From Blautia sp. An249 (GTDB taxonomy: Bacteria > Bacillota > Clostridia > Lachnospirales > Lachnospiraceae): a stretch of DNA of 64,000 nucleotides. The notes beneath the pieces are model-generated. The model did no database searches and was not told the DNA's origin. It saw only the letters and a program-made list of their open reading frames with translations. This document shows, piece after piece, positions 33,867 through 41,466 of the stretch. The DNA lies in assembly GCF_002159835.1 (NCBI RefSeq), contig NZ_NFJL01000001.1:124001-188000 (forward strand). The letters run 5' to 3'. The position numbers and the translations under genes were made by a program. Within the stretch, counting starts at the first letter, position 1. Every line of letters starts with the position of its first letter.

Positions 33867-34820
33867 ATGAAAAAACGAGTATTAGGAATCTTATTGGGAA
33901 CTGTTCTGGCTTTCGGAATGCTGTCCGGCTGTGGAGGCAGCAATGAAACAGAGGAGCAGCCGGCTGCAGAGGAAACAGCAGAAGAGGCGACAGAGGAAGC
34001 AGCAGACACTGAGGAAGCAGAGGACACCCAACAGACAGAGACGACGGAGGAAGGGGAAGAAAAAGGCCAGTTAATGATGGCTACGACTACAAGTACTGCA
34101 GATACGGGCCTTTTAGATTATCTGGCTCCTATTTTCCTGGAAGATACAGGCTATGAGCTTTTATGGGATGCAGTGGGTACCGGCGAAGCTTTGAAGATGG
34201 GTGAAAACGGAGATGTGGACGTTGTTCTGGTTCATGCAAAAGCAAGCGAAGAAGAATTTGTGGCAAACGGCTACGGCGTGGAGCGTTTCCCTGTAATGTA
34301 CAATGATTTTATTGTGGTTGGCCCCAGTGAACCCATTGCGGCAACGGAAGATATACAGGCTGTATTCAGCCAGATTCTGGAGGAACAGCTTCCCTTTGTA
34401 TCCAGAGGAGATGATTCCGGTACAGATAAAAAGGAAAAACAGATTTGGGAAGCTCTAAGCCTGGATCCTACGGGCAACCCCAATTATCTGGAGTCAGGAC
34501 AGGGAATGGGGGCTACTTTGACAATGTCTGATGAAAAACAGGCATATTGCCTTACAGACAGAGGAACTTATCTGAAAATGAAGAAGGATGCAGATGTAGC
34601 CTTAAATCTGGATATTGTATGTGAGGGCGATTCCAACTTACTGAACCAGTACGGAGTCATTGCAGTAAATCCGGAAAAATATCCGGAGGTAGATAATGAA
34701 GCGGCAAATGCGTTTATTGAATGGATCTGTTCAGACGAAATTCAGAAGCTGATTGGTGAATATGGAGTAGAAGAATATGGAGAAGCATTGTTTGTTCCCA
34801 ATGCCGGAACGGATGCATAA
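33867..34820 (+). CDS. tupA: Tungstate/molybdate ABC transporter substrate-binding lipoprotein (TupA-like)
   Basis: 317-residue lipoprotein. The signal peptide ends in MLSGCGG, followed by an unusually acidic linker of about 50 residues rich in Glu, Ala and Thr. The mature part starts with ATTTSTADTGLLDYLAPIF, the TupA/WtpA-type oxyanion-binding start, with VGTGEALKMGENGDVDVVLV and RGDDSGTDKKE behind it; the TTSTxDTGLL form is characteristic of TupA. The protein should deliver tungstate (or molybdate) to the TupB-TupC complex encoded next. Position among Moco genes supports this. Confidence 0.9.
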   Translation: MKKRVLGILLGTVLAFGMLSGCGGSNETEEQPAAEETAEEATEEAADTEEAEDTQQTETTEEGEEKGQLMMATTTSTADTGLLDYLAPIFLEDTGYELLWDAVGTGEALKMGENGDVDVVLVHAKASEEEFVANGYGVERFPVMYNDFIVVGPSEPIAATEDIQAVFSQILEEQLPFVSRGDDSGTDKKEKQIWEALSLDPTGNPNYLESGQGMGATLTMSDEKQAYCLTDRGTYLKMKKDADVALNLDIVCEGDSNLLNQYGVIAVNPEKYPEVDNEAANAFIEWICSDEIQKLIGEYGVEEYGEALFVPNAGTDA

Positions 34821-34840
34821 ATTTTAATTGGTACGATTCA

Positions 34841-35527
34841 ATGCTGAAAACAATTATCAACGAAATTTTTTCAGATGTAGGAGTTTACGACGCCATTCGG
34901 GTTACTTTCCAAATGGCGTTAACTTCTACCTTTATTTCTACCGTTCTGGGAATTATTTCCGGACTTGCTCTGGAGAGATTTTCTTTTCCGGGTAAGAGAC
35001 TGGTGATTCGTATTAACAGAACTTTAATGGGAGTCCCTCCGGTGGTTGTAGGGCTGATTGTCTACATGCTTACAATGCGGAGGGGGCCTTTGGGGAGTTT
35101 GGAGCTTCTGTTTACAGTGAAAGGGATGATACTGGCCCAGACAATCATTATCACACCTATTATATGCGGAATGGTTTATACTTATGGAAATAAAACAGCG
35201 CCTGAGGTTCGGACATTCGCAAAGACGATGGGAGCCGGCAGACTTCAGACAAATCTTCTTATTCTGAAAGAAATGAAACATGAAATTTATTTTGCCATTG
35301 TCAGCGGATTCGGCCGTTCCATCAGTGAGGTTGGAGCGGTTATGCTGGTTGGCGGGAATATTAAAGGGCATACCAGAACCATGACGACAGCAATTTCTCT
35401 GCTGAAAAGTCAGGGGATTTTTACGGAAGGTCTGACTTTGGGCGTGCTCCTGCTGATAATGGCGTTTCTTCTCCAGTGTCTGGCTGATTTTTTTCGGAAG
35501 GAATCAAAGGAATATGAAAATTATTGA
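34841..35527 (+). CDS. tupB: Tungstate ABC transporter permease (TupB-like)
   Basis: 228-residue permease with about five or six hydrophobic segments. Family features are TLMGVPPVVVGLIVYML and the coupling region MGAGRLQTNLLILKEM, then GFGRSISEVGAVMLVGGNI. The ribosome site before ATG 34841 is weak, and the start is uncertain by a few codons. It is encoded between the TupA-like lipoprotein and the ATPase, which it overlaps by 14 bases. Confidence 0.88.
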   Translation: MLKTIINEIFSDVGVYDAIRVTFQMALTSTFISTVLGIISGLALERFSFPGKRLVIRINRTLMGVPPVVVGLIVYMLTMRRGPLGSLELLFTVKGMILAQTIIITPIICGMVYTYGNKTAPEVRTFAKTMGAGRLQTNLLILKEMKHEIYFAIVSGFGRSISEVGAVMLVGGNIKGHTRTMTTAISLLKSQGIFTEGLTLGVLLLIMAFLLQCLADFFRKESKEYENY

Positions 35528-36224
35528 TTTAAAAAAAGAGATTGGGCAATTTCACTTACAGGTGGACTATTTAGAACTGGAAGAAGGATGCATCCACGGC
35601 TTTATCGGAGGAAACGGAAGCGGAAAAACAACCCTTCTGAAATTAATCATGGGGATCCTGTCTCCGGACAGCGGTTCTATTGATTATAACGGTCTGAATA
35701 TGAAAGAAATTACCATGACCAGTCAGAGACCTTATCTGCTTCACGATTCCGTTTATGAAAACATTATCTATCCTTTGAAAATACGGGGAATTCGCCCGGA
35801 ACCCGGGGAAATCGCAGAGTATCTGGAAAACTGCGGAATGGAAGGAAAAGAACGTCAGGCAGCCAGAAGCCTTTCCAGCGGAGAACAGCAAAAGGTGTCA
35901 ATGATACGCGCCCTTTGTTTTCATCCGCGGCTGATTATGATTGATGAAACATTGTCCAACCTGGATCCGGACAGTGTGGATTTTTTTGAAAAGCAGATTC
36001 TAAAGATTCAGGAAAGGGAGAAAAACACCTGGATCCTAATCAGCCACAGACTGAGCGAGATTGCCAGGATCTGTGATCGGGTCCATGTTTTTCATAAAGG
36101 GAAAGTTGTAGAGAGCGGGCCGGCCGGAGAGGTATTGTTCCACTCGGAGGTTCCTGAGGTACAACGGTTTCTGAAAGGAGAACTGCTGATAGAAAAGGAA
36201 GTTGACAGGAGGAGAATCAGATGA
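35514..36224 (+). CDS. tupC: Tungstate ABC transporter ATPase (TupC-like)
   Basis: 236-residue ABC ATPase with Walker A GGNGSGKTT, signature LSSGEQQKVSMIRAL, Walker B LIMIDETLSNLD and H-loop ISHRLSEIARICDRV. It energises uptake through the adjacent permease. The signature Gly-Gly is Ser-Gly here (LSSGE), within the range of the family. It overlaps the permease gene by 14 bases and moeA by four. Confidence 0.9.
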   Translation: MKIIDLKKEIGQFHLQVDYLELEEGCIHGFIGGNGSGKTTLLKLIMGILSPDSGSIDYNGLNMKEITMTSQRPYLLHDSVYENIIYPLKIRGIRPEPGEIAEYLENCGMEGKERQAARSLSSGEQQKVSMIRALCFHPRLIMIDETLSNLDPDSVDFFEKQILKIQEREKNTWILISHRLSEIARICDRVHVFHKGKVVESGPAGEVLFHSEVPEVQRFLKGELLIEKEVDRRRIR

Positions 36225-37453
36225 AACTTCTGAAAGTAGACAGCCTGGAACAGGCAAGAAAAAAATTACTGCAGAACATCACCTGGGATATTAAAAAAAC
36301 AGAAGTTATACCGGTAGAAAAGAGTTTTGGAAGGGTGCTCTCCGGCGATGTAAAGGCAGAAGCGCCGCTTCCCTCCTTTTTTCGTTCTACGGTTGACGGG
36401 TATGCAGTGAAGGCAGCAGATACACAGGGAGCGGGCGACGGGCTGCCGGTATTTCTGGATATTATTGAGGAGATCGAGATTGGAAAACCGGCAGAAAAAC
36501 AAGTTGTCAGCGGAACCTGTTCCTATGTTCCTACCGGCGGAATGCTTCCGGCGGGAGCAGACGCAGTGGTGATGACAGAGTTCTGTGAACTTTTTGACCA
36601 GTCCTGTACGGCTGTTTATCAGGCAGTACCCTCCGGGAAAAATGTAGTGCAGATTGGCGAGGATGTTGAAAAGGGTGAAACTATTCTGCCCGCAGGAACC
36701 AGACTGGCATCTGCTCAGATAGGAGCTCTGGCGGGGAATGGAAAATGCAGCGCAGAAGTCTATAAACCTCTGAAAGTAACCATTCTTTCTACCGGAGATG
36801 AGCTGGTGGCTGCCGGGGAGAACCTGGAACAGGCAAAAGTATATGACATTAATACCCCGGCTCTGCAGCAGCTGGCTGTGGAAATTGGATTTGAAGTGGT
36901 AAGAACACAGGTGATTCCGGATCAGGAAGAGCTGTTGGAGAAAGCCATACGTACTGGTATGAGAGACAGTGATTTAGTTGCAGTTTCAGGAGGCAGTTCC
37001 CAGGGAAAAAAAGATATTACGGCAGAACTGATGGATCGTCTGGCAAGTCCGGGCGTATTTACACATGGACTTGCTCTGAAGCCCGGAAAGCCTACCATTT
37101 TAGCGGTGGATCAGCCGTCTGAGACAATTTTGATGGGACTGCCCGGGCACCCTGCAGCTGCGCTTATGGTGTTCCGGCTTCTGGCCAAATGGATGGAACA
37201 CTGGAGAACGGGGATGGCAGACAGCTTTAAAATTCCGGCATTTATGAAATGTAATGTTCCGGCAGCGCCGGGGAAGGATACCTGTGTTATGGTGGAACTG
37301 AACCAGAGTGAAGACGGACAATATACAGCAAAGCCAGTTCTCGGAAAATCCGGACTGATGCGTACCCTTACCGGATCAGACGGTTACGTGAGGATTCCCA
37401 TGGGAAAAGAAGGATTAAAAACCGGCGAACTGGTCTGGGTAGAACTTTTTTAA
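36221..37453 (+). CDS. moeA: Molybdopterin molybdotransferase MoeA
   Basis: 410-residue MoeA with four-domain layout. Seen are FFRSTVDGYAVKAADTQ near the N-terminus, PTGGMLPAGADAVVMTE, LSTGDELVAAGENL and VSGGSSQGKKDITAELM, then LPGHPAAALMVF. It inserts molybdate or tungstate into adenylated molybdopterin. GGAGGAG precedes the ATG, and the start overlaps the ATPase gene. A second moeA-like gene with a fused extra domain follows, so the organism has two, perhaps for Mo and W. Confidence 0.93.
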   Translation: MKLLKVDSLEQARKKLLQNITWDIKKTEVIPVEKSFGRVLSGDVKAEAPLPSFFRSTVDGYAVKAADTQGAGDGLPVFLDIIEEIEIGKPAEKQVVSGTCSYVPTGGMLPAGADAVVMTEFCELFDQSCTAVYQAVPSGKNVVQIGEDVEKGETILPAGTRLASAQIGALAGNGKCSAEVYKPLKVTILSTGDELVAAGENLEQAKVYDINTPALQQLAVEIGFEVVRTQVIPDQEELLEKAIRTGMRDSDLVAVSGGSSQGKKDITAELMDRLASPGVFTHGLALKPGKPTILAVDQPSETILMGLPGHPAAALMVFRLLAKWMEHWRTGMADSFKIPAFMKCNVPAAPGKDTCVMVELNQSEDGQYTAKPVLGKSGLMRTLTGSDGYVRIPMGKEGLKTGELVWVELF

Positions 37454-37467
37454 ACGATGAGGTAGAG

Positions 37468-39393
37468 ATGAAAAAACGAAATTTATATTTGAAAACTGTA
37501 TCAGTGGAGGAAGCGCTGGAAAAATACAGGAAGGTTCTGGAGAAAACAGCAGAGAGGAAACGGGAGCGGATTCCGGTAACAGAAAGTCTGGGCAGGATAA
37601 CGTATTCTGCTGTATATGCAAAGTACTGTTCGCCGTTGTTTAATTCTGCTGCTATGGATGGGATTGCAGTAATTACGGAAAGGACCAAAGGCGCTTCTGA
37701 AGTCAGGCCCATTGAGCTGACGGAGGGGGAGGATTATCAGGTTGTAGATACCGGAGATCCGGTGCATCCCCCCTACGATGGTGTTATTATGGCAGAAGAT
37801 CTTCTGGAGACCGGGCGGGAAGACCGGGTCCGGATTGTAGAAGCGGTTTCTCCATGGCAGCATATCCGTCCCATTGGAGAAGACATTGTTGCCGGGGAGA
37901 TGATACTGCCCGGTCATCATAAAATACGGGCCATTGACGTAGGCGTTCTGCTCTCTGCCGGGATTACGGAGATAGAAGTTGCCGCCCGTCCTTCTGTTGC
38001 GGTTTTTCCCACGGGAACAGAGATTATTGAGCCGGGAGAGACGCCCACAGAGGGGAGCATTATTGAATCAAACTCCCGTATGTTTGAAAATCTGGCGAAA
38101 GAACAGGGAGCCAGGGCAGAGCGTTTTCCGGTAATTCCCGATGATTATGAGAAAATTCGCCAAGCAGTGAAAGACGCGGTAAAAAAATACGATATGGTGA
38201 TTATTAATGCCGGTTCCAGTGCAGGAACAGAAGATTACACGGTTCATGTACTCAGAGAACTGGGAGAAGTGGTGGTTCACGGAGTTGCAATAAAACCGGG
38301 AAAACCGGTGATTCTGGCAGTTGTAGAGAATTGTCCGGTCATCGGCCTGCCGGGTTATCCGGTGAGCGCATATATTGGATTTGAAAATTTTGTGACGCCG
38401 GTTCTTGCAATGATGGGGGATTATACCTGCAGAAAGAATCCGGTTATAGACGCTGTAATTTCCAAAAGGCTCGTCTCCAGTCTGAAACACAGAGAATATA
38501 TTCGTGTAAAGGTAGGAAAGGTAGGAGATAAACTTGTGGCAGCGCCCCTGGCAAGAGGCGCAGGTGCCGCTATGTCTATGGTTCGTGCAGACGGCTTTTG
38601 TGTGATTCCTCAGAACAGTGAAGGAGTAGAGGCCGGAGAGACGGTGAAGGTGGAACTTTACCGGGAGCGTGAGGAAATTGAAAATACTCTGGTGGTAATC
38701 GGAAGCCATGATCTGATTTTAGATATGATAGCAGATTTCATGCCACAGACTCAAAGAGGCATGCATCTGTCAAGTACGCATGTGGGAAGTATGGGTGGTC
38801 TGATGGCCCTTAAGAGAAGAGAAGCCCATATCGCACCGATCCATCTTCTGGATGAAAATACCGGCATTTATAATCAGAGCTATCTGCAGAGAATATTCAA
38901 GGAACCTATGGTTTTAATCCGGGGAGTAGGACGTGTTCAGGGGCTGATGGTGAAGAAAGGGAATCCTGCAGGAGTCCGTCAGATTGAAGACTTAAAAAGA
39001 TGTCGTTATGTGAATCGGCAAAGAGGAGCAGGGACAAGAATTCTGCTGGATTATTTATTAAAAAAAGAACAGATTTCTCCGGATGAGATTTCAGGCTACG
39101 AGTGTGAGGCCACAACACATATGGCGGTGGCAGCTCAGGTTGCAGGAGAGGGAGCCGATGCAGGAATGGGCGTTTTTTCGGCGGCAAAGGCAATGAATCT
39201 GGACTTTTTGCCAGTGGGAAAGGAATCTTATGATTTTGCAGTTTATGAAAAAGATCTGGAGCTCCCGCTGGTACAGTGTTTTATTAAGATACTGAAATCT
39301 GAAAAATTTCATGAGAAATTAAAGGAAATGGGAGGATACTCCTGGGAGGAAGCCGGTCAGATTGTAAGAATAGGCAATCATGTGTCCGAGTAA
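37468..39393 (+). CDS. MoeA-periplasmic-binding-protein-like (PBP) fusion
   Basis: 641-residue protein. Residues 1-405 are MoeA-like (FNSAAMDGIAVITERTKGAS, VFPTGTEIIEPGETPTEGS, INAGSSAGTEDYTVHVLRE, IGLPGYPVSAYIGFENF). Residues about 410-641 form a PBP-like domain, related to molybdate- or LysR-type ligand domains, with LVVIGSHDLILDMIADFMP, MGGLMALKRREAHIAPIHLL and RQRGAGTRILLDYLLKKEQI. The two-domain form occurs in Clostridia and archaea. The ligand is unknown: possibly oxyanion or cofactor. It has no signal peptide, so the PBP domain is cytoplasmic. Confidence 0.9.
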   Translation: MKKRNLYLKTVSVEEALEKYRKVLEKTAERKRERIPVTESLGRITYSAVYAKYCSPLFNSAAMDGIAVITERTKGASEVRPIELTEGEDYQVVDTGDPVHPPYDGVIMAEDLLETGREDRVRIVEAVSPWQHIRPIGEDIVAGEMILPGHHKIRAIDVGVLLSAGITEIEVAARPSVAVFPTGTEIIEPGETPTEGSIIESNSRMFENLAKEQGARAERFPVIPDDYEKIRQAVKDAVKKYDMVIINAGSSAGTEDYTVHVLRELGEVVVHGVAIKPGKPVILAVVENCPVIGLPGYPVSAYIGFENFVTPVLAMMGDYTCRKNPVIDAVISKRLVSSLKHREYIRVKVGKVGDKLVAAPLARGAGAAMSMVRADGFCVIPQNSEGVEAGETVKVELYREREEIENTLVVIGSHDLILDMIADFMPQTQRGMHLSSTHVGSMGGLMALKRREAHIAPIHLLDENTGIYNQSYLQRIFKEPMVLIRGVGRVQGLMVKKGNPAGVRQIEDLKRCRYVNRQRGAGTRILLDYLLKKEQISPDEISGYECEATTHMAVAAQVAGEGADAGMGVFSAAKAMNLDFLPVGKESYDFAVYEKDLELPLVQCFIKILKSEKFHEKLKEMGGYSWEEAGQIVRIGNHVSE

Positions 39394-39404
39394 AGGAGGC
39401 TGCT

Positions 39405-39857
39405 GTGAAACAGGAGAAGAAAGAGGGAAAAATATCCGGAATACTGATTTATAAGAAAAAGGGAGAAACACCGGTTCCCTGTACGGTATGTGAATTATCC
39501 CGGAAAAAGGGAATTGACGGCGACTGGCACGGGAGCGACCCCGTCAGACAGATTTCAATTCTTCCCGCAGAAGTCAGAGAATCTCAAAAAGAAGGGTTCT
39601 GTCTGAAAAAATTCAAGGAAAATCTGCAGATAGAAGGACTGGATTTTTCACAGATTTCTCCGGGAACTTTATTAAAAGCGAAGGAAACCATACTGGAAGT
39701 TACCGGGGTTTTTAAGAAGTGTTATCCGGATCTCTGTGAACTGGCCAAAACAGGAGAAAATTGTCTTCTGCGGGAACAGGCAGTATTTGCTAAAGTTATA
39801 AAAGAAGGAAAACTCTATAAAGGAGAGATTATAAAAACTGATGTATTCCGGGAGTAA
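39405..39857 (+). CDS. Single-domain MOSC protein 2
   Basis: 150-residue MOSC domain, diverged from the one at 33341. The core is GIDGDWHGSDPVRQISILPA, with FKENLQIEGLDFSQISPGTL and C-terminal FKKCYPDLCELAKTGENCLL, which carries three Cys. The start is GTG 39405 with AAAGGAGG at 39392-39399. It is the last gene of the riboswitch-controlled operon. Sulfur handling for the cofactor of the downstream formate dehydrogenase is possible. Confidence 0.82.
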   Translation: MKQEKKEGKISGILIYKKKGETPVPCTVCELSRKKGIDGDWHGSDPVRQISILPAEVRESQKEGFCLKKFKENLQIEGLDFSQISPGTLLKAKETILEVTGVFKKCYPDLCELAKTGENCLLREQAVFAKVIKEGKLYKGEIIKTDVFRE

Positions 39858-39875
39858 GTGGTAACATACAAATTA

Positions 39876-39904
39876 TTGACAAAAAAATTGAAAAGTGGTA
39901 TGCT
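39876..39904 (+). promoter_or_regulatory. Sigma-A promoter with extended -10 for mobA-fdhD-fdhA-hydA
   Basis: TTGACA at 39876-39881, 17 bases, TATGCT at 39899-39904, with TG one base before the -10 (TGGTATGCT). The promoter of the hydE-hydG operon at 47703-47731 has the same -10 string. Confidence 0.8.
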
Positions 39905-39910
39905 AAACTG

Positions 39911-40023
39911 ACAAAAACATGGATGATAACAAACAGTATGATGTGCAAAATTACATGTCTGCTTCTGTGGCATACCAGCCATTTGGGCAACGTTTACTTA
40001 AAAAGGTGAATGTTGCCTTTTTT
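39911..40023 (+). ncRNA. Attenuator-type leader of unknown class before mobA
   Basis: About 75 bases of leader, including GTGGCATACCAGCC, precede a terminator hairpin (39986-40017) and TTTTTT (40018-40023). GCC at 39978-39980 can pair with GGGC at 39985-39988, which is part of the terminator 5' arm, so an alternative fold could block termination. This is the layout of a riboswitch or protein-sensed attenuator, but it matches no aptamer class I recognise. It could also be a plain terminator of the operon upstream. Confidence 0.55.
39986..40023 (+). terminator. Intrinsic terminator between leader promoter and mobA
   Basis: GGCAACGTTTAC pairs with GTGAATGTTGCC (two G-T pairs) around an eight-base loop, followed by six T. 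It lies downstream of a strong promoter and 24 bases before mobA, so it either attenuates mobA or ends transcription from the MOSC gene. Confidence 0.78.
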
Positions 40024-40046
40024 AGCATCAAATAGAGGAGAGGGCA

Positions 40047-40643
40047 ATGGACACAGGGAAATCGTATTCGCTGTTACTTCTTGCAGGCGGAAAAAGCCGG
40101 CGAATGGGGACGGATAAAGCAAGTCTTTTATATGGCGGGAAAACTTTTGCGGAACTGATTATTGAAAAAGCAGAAAGAATCGGGATCAGCCGGATTTTTA
40201 TATCCGGATTTGATTTTGAAGGAAACAAAGGAAAAGTTGTATGGGATCAGTTTCCTGACCGGGGTCCTTTAGGAGGGATTCATGCCTGCATGAAAGAAAT
40301 GGATACTCCCTTTTGTTTAATTCTTCCGGTTGATGTACCGGAACTTCCGGTGAATATTCTGGAGGGTCTTATGGACTATCACGAAAATCACAGAAGCGGA
40401 CTGACGGCGAAACGGGAAATACCGTTATTATGGCAGCATGGTGACCGCAGAGAACCGCTGATTGGTATTTATCCGGTGATTATGGTAAAGAAGATAGAAG
40501 AAATGATTAAAGAAAGTGCACTTCCTGTATTCCGCGTTCTGGATCGGTGGGGGTATGAGTGCTATTTTCAGGACGTTTCAGAAGAGAGCATTATTAATGT
40601 AAACACACCGGAGCTGTATGAAAAACTGTTAAAGAAGAAATAG
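40047..40643 (+). CDS. mobA: Molybdenum cofactor guanylyltransferase MobA
   Basis: 198-residue nucleotidyltransferase with LLLAGGKSRRMGTDKASLLY, the MobA signature, and IHACMKEMDTPFCLILPVDV with the metal-binding Asp. It attaches GMP to molybdopterin to give the MGD form used by formate dehydrogenases. GAGGAGAGGG precedes ATG 40047. Placement ahead of fdhD and fdhA fits bis-MGD supply for the encoded enzyme. Confidence 0.92.
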   Translation: MDTGKSYSLLLLAGGKSRRMGTDKASLLYGGKTFAELIIEKAERIGISRIFISGFDFEGNKGKVVWDQFPDRGPLGGIHACMKEMDTPFCLILPVDVPELPVNILEGLMDYHENHRSGLTAKREIPLLWQHGDRREPLIGIYPVIMVKKIEEMIKESALPVFRVLDRWGYECYFQDVSEESIINVNTPELYEKLLKKK

Positions 40644-40681
40644 AACGGCGGTTTTAAAGAAATAAGGAATAAGGACAGGAT

Positions 40682-41329
40682 ATGGAAAAAGAAAAAATTC
40701 AGATATTAAGAATTGCAGGGAATGATATTCAGAGAAAAGAAGATGAGGTGGCTCTGGAGTACAGATATAACATTGAATTAAAAAACAACAGAAAAATTTC
40801 AGTAGCCTGTACCCCCACATATATGGAAGAGCTGGCTTTAGGACGAAGATTTTTACTTGGTGACCTGGAAATCGGGCATGAGGATGAGAAGGCAGAACCG
40901 GTAAAAAGCATTCAGTTAAAAGATATTTTCCGAATTGCCGGAGAGATGTTTGAGAGACCCGGCACACTTTTTCGGGATACGGGGTGTGCGCACAGTTGTG
41001 TACTTATTATGGAGGGGAATGTTCTTTGTTCTATGGAAGATATTGGAAGACATAATGCCCTGGACAAGGCTGTTGGCTATGCACTGAAGCATCAGATTCC
41101 CATACCGAAATGTGCAGTTTTCAGCAGTGGAAGAATATCGGAAGATTATCTGGAAAAAGTGGTTCAGGCAGGTTTCCCGGTGGTGCTGTCCAGAGCGGCT
41201 GTAACTGGCAGTGCAGTGGCTCTTGCCAAAGAAAAAGGGATAACAATGATAGGATTTATACGAAAAGGAACAGGAAATATCTATCATGTGGGAAGAGTGA
41301 AAATAGAGGAAAATAGTCTGGAGATTTAG
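40682..41329 (+). CDS. fdhD: FdhD-like formate dehydrogenase accessory sulfurtransferase, short form
   Basis: 215-residue FdhD-family protein, shorter than the E. coli protein (about 277). Family regions are ACTPTYMEELALGRRFLLGD, EDIGRHNALDKAVGYAL and FSSGRISEDYLEKVVQAG. The CxxC sulfur-relay loop of the E. coli protein is not visible. Instead Cys102-x3-Cys106 appears in DTGCAHSCVL, where the family usually has TGGxH. It would pass sulfur to the cofactor before insertion in FdhA. ATG 40682 follows GGACAGGAT. Confidence 0.85.
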   Translation: MEKEKIQILRIAGNDIQRKEDEVALEYRYNIELKNNRKISVACTPTYMEELALGRRFLLGDLEIGHEDEKAEPVKSIQLKDIFRIAGEMFERPGTLFRDTGCAHSCVLIMEGNVLCSMEDIGRHNALDKAVGYALKHQIPIPKCAVFSSGRISEDYLEKVVQAGFPVVLSRAAVTGSAVALAKEKGITMIGFIRKGTGNIYHVGRVKIEENSLEI

Positions 41330-41353
41330 ATAATATAACGAAACAGATATAAA

Positions 41354-41382
41354 TTGATTTTCAAATGGAAATATTATATGAT
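41354..41382 (+). promoter_or_regulatory. Possible internal promoter upstream of fdhA
   Basis: TTGATT at 41354-41359, 17 bases, TATGAT at 41377-41382, in the 137-base gap between fdhD and fdhA. It could give extra transcription of fdhA and hydA. The AT-rich context lowers confidence. Confidence 0.5.
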
Positions 41383-41466
41383 ATGTTTAAATACAGACGG
41401 GTTTTTAAAAAATGAAAAAGCAAACATATTCTGTTGGTGTGTTTGGTTTTAATAAGGAGGAGAGGT

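Noticed and set aside
38068..38709. Open frame of 213 codons on the minus strand
   Set aside because: Antisense to the MoeA-PBP fusion; no family resemblance.
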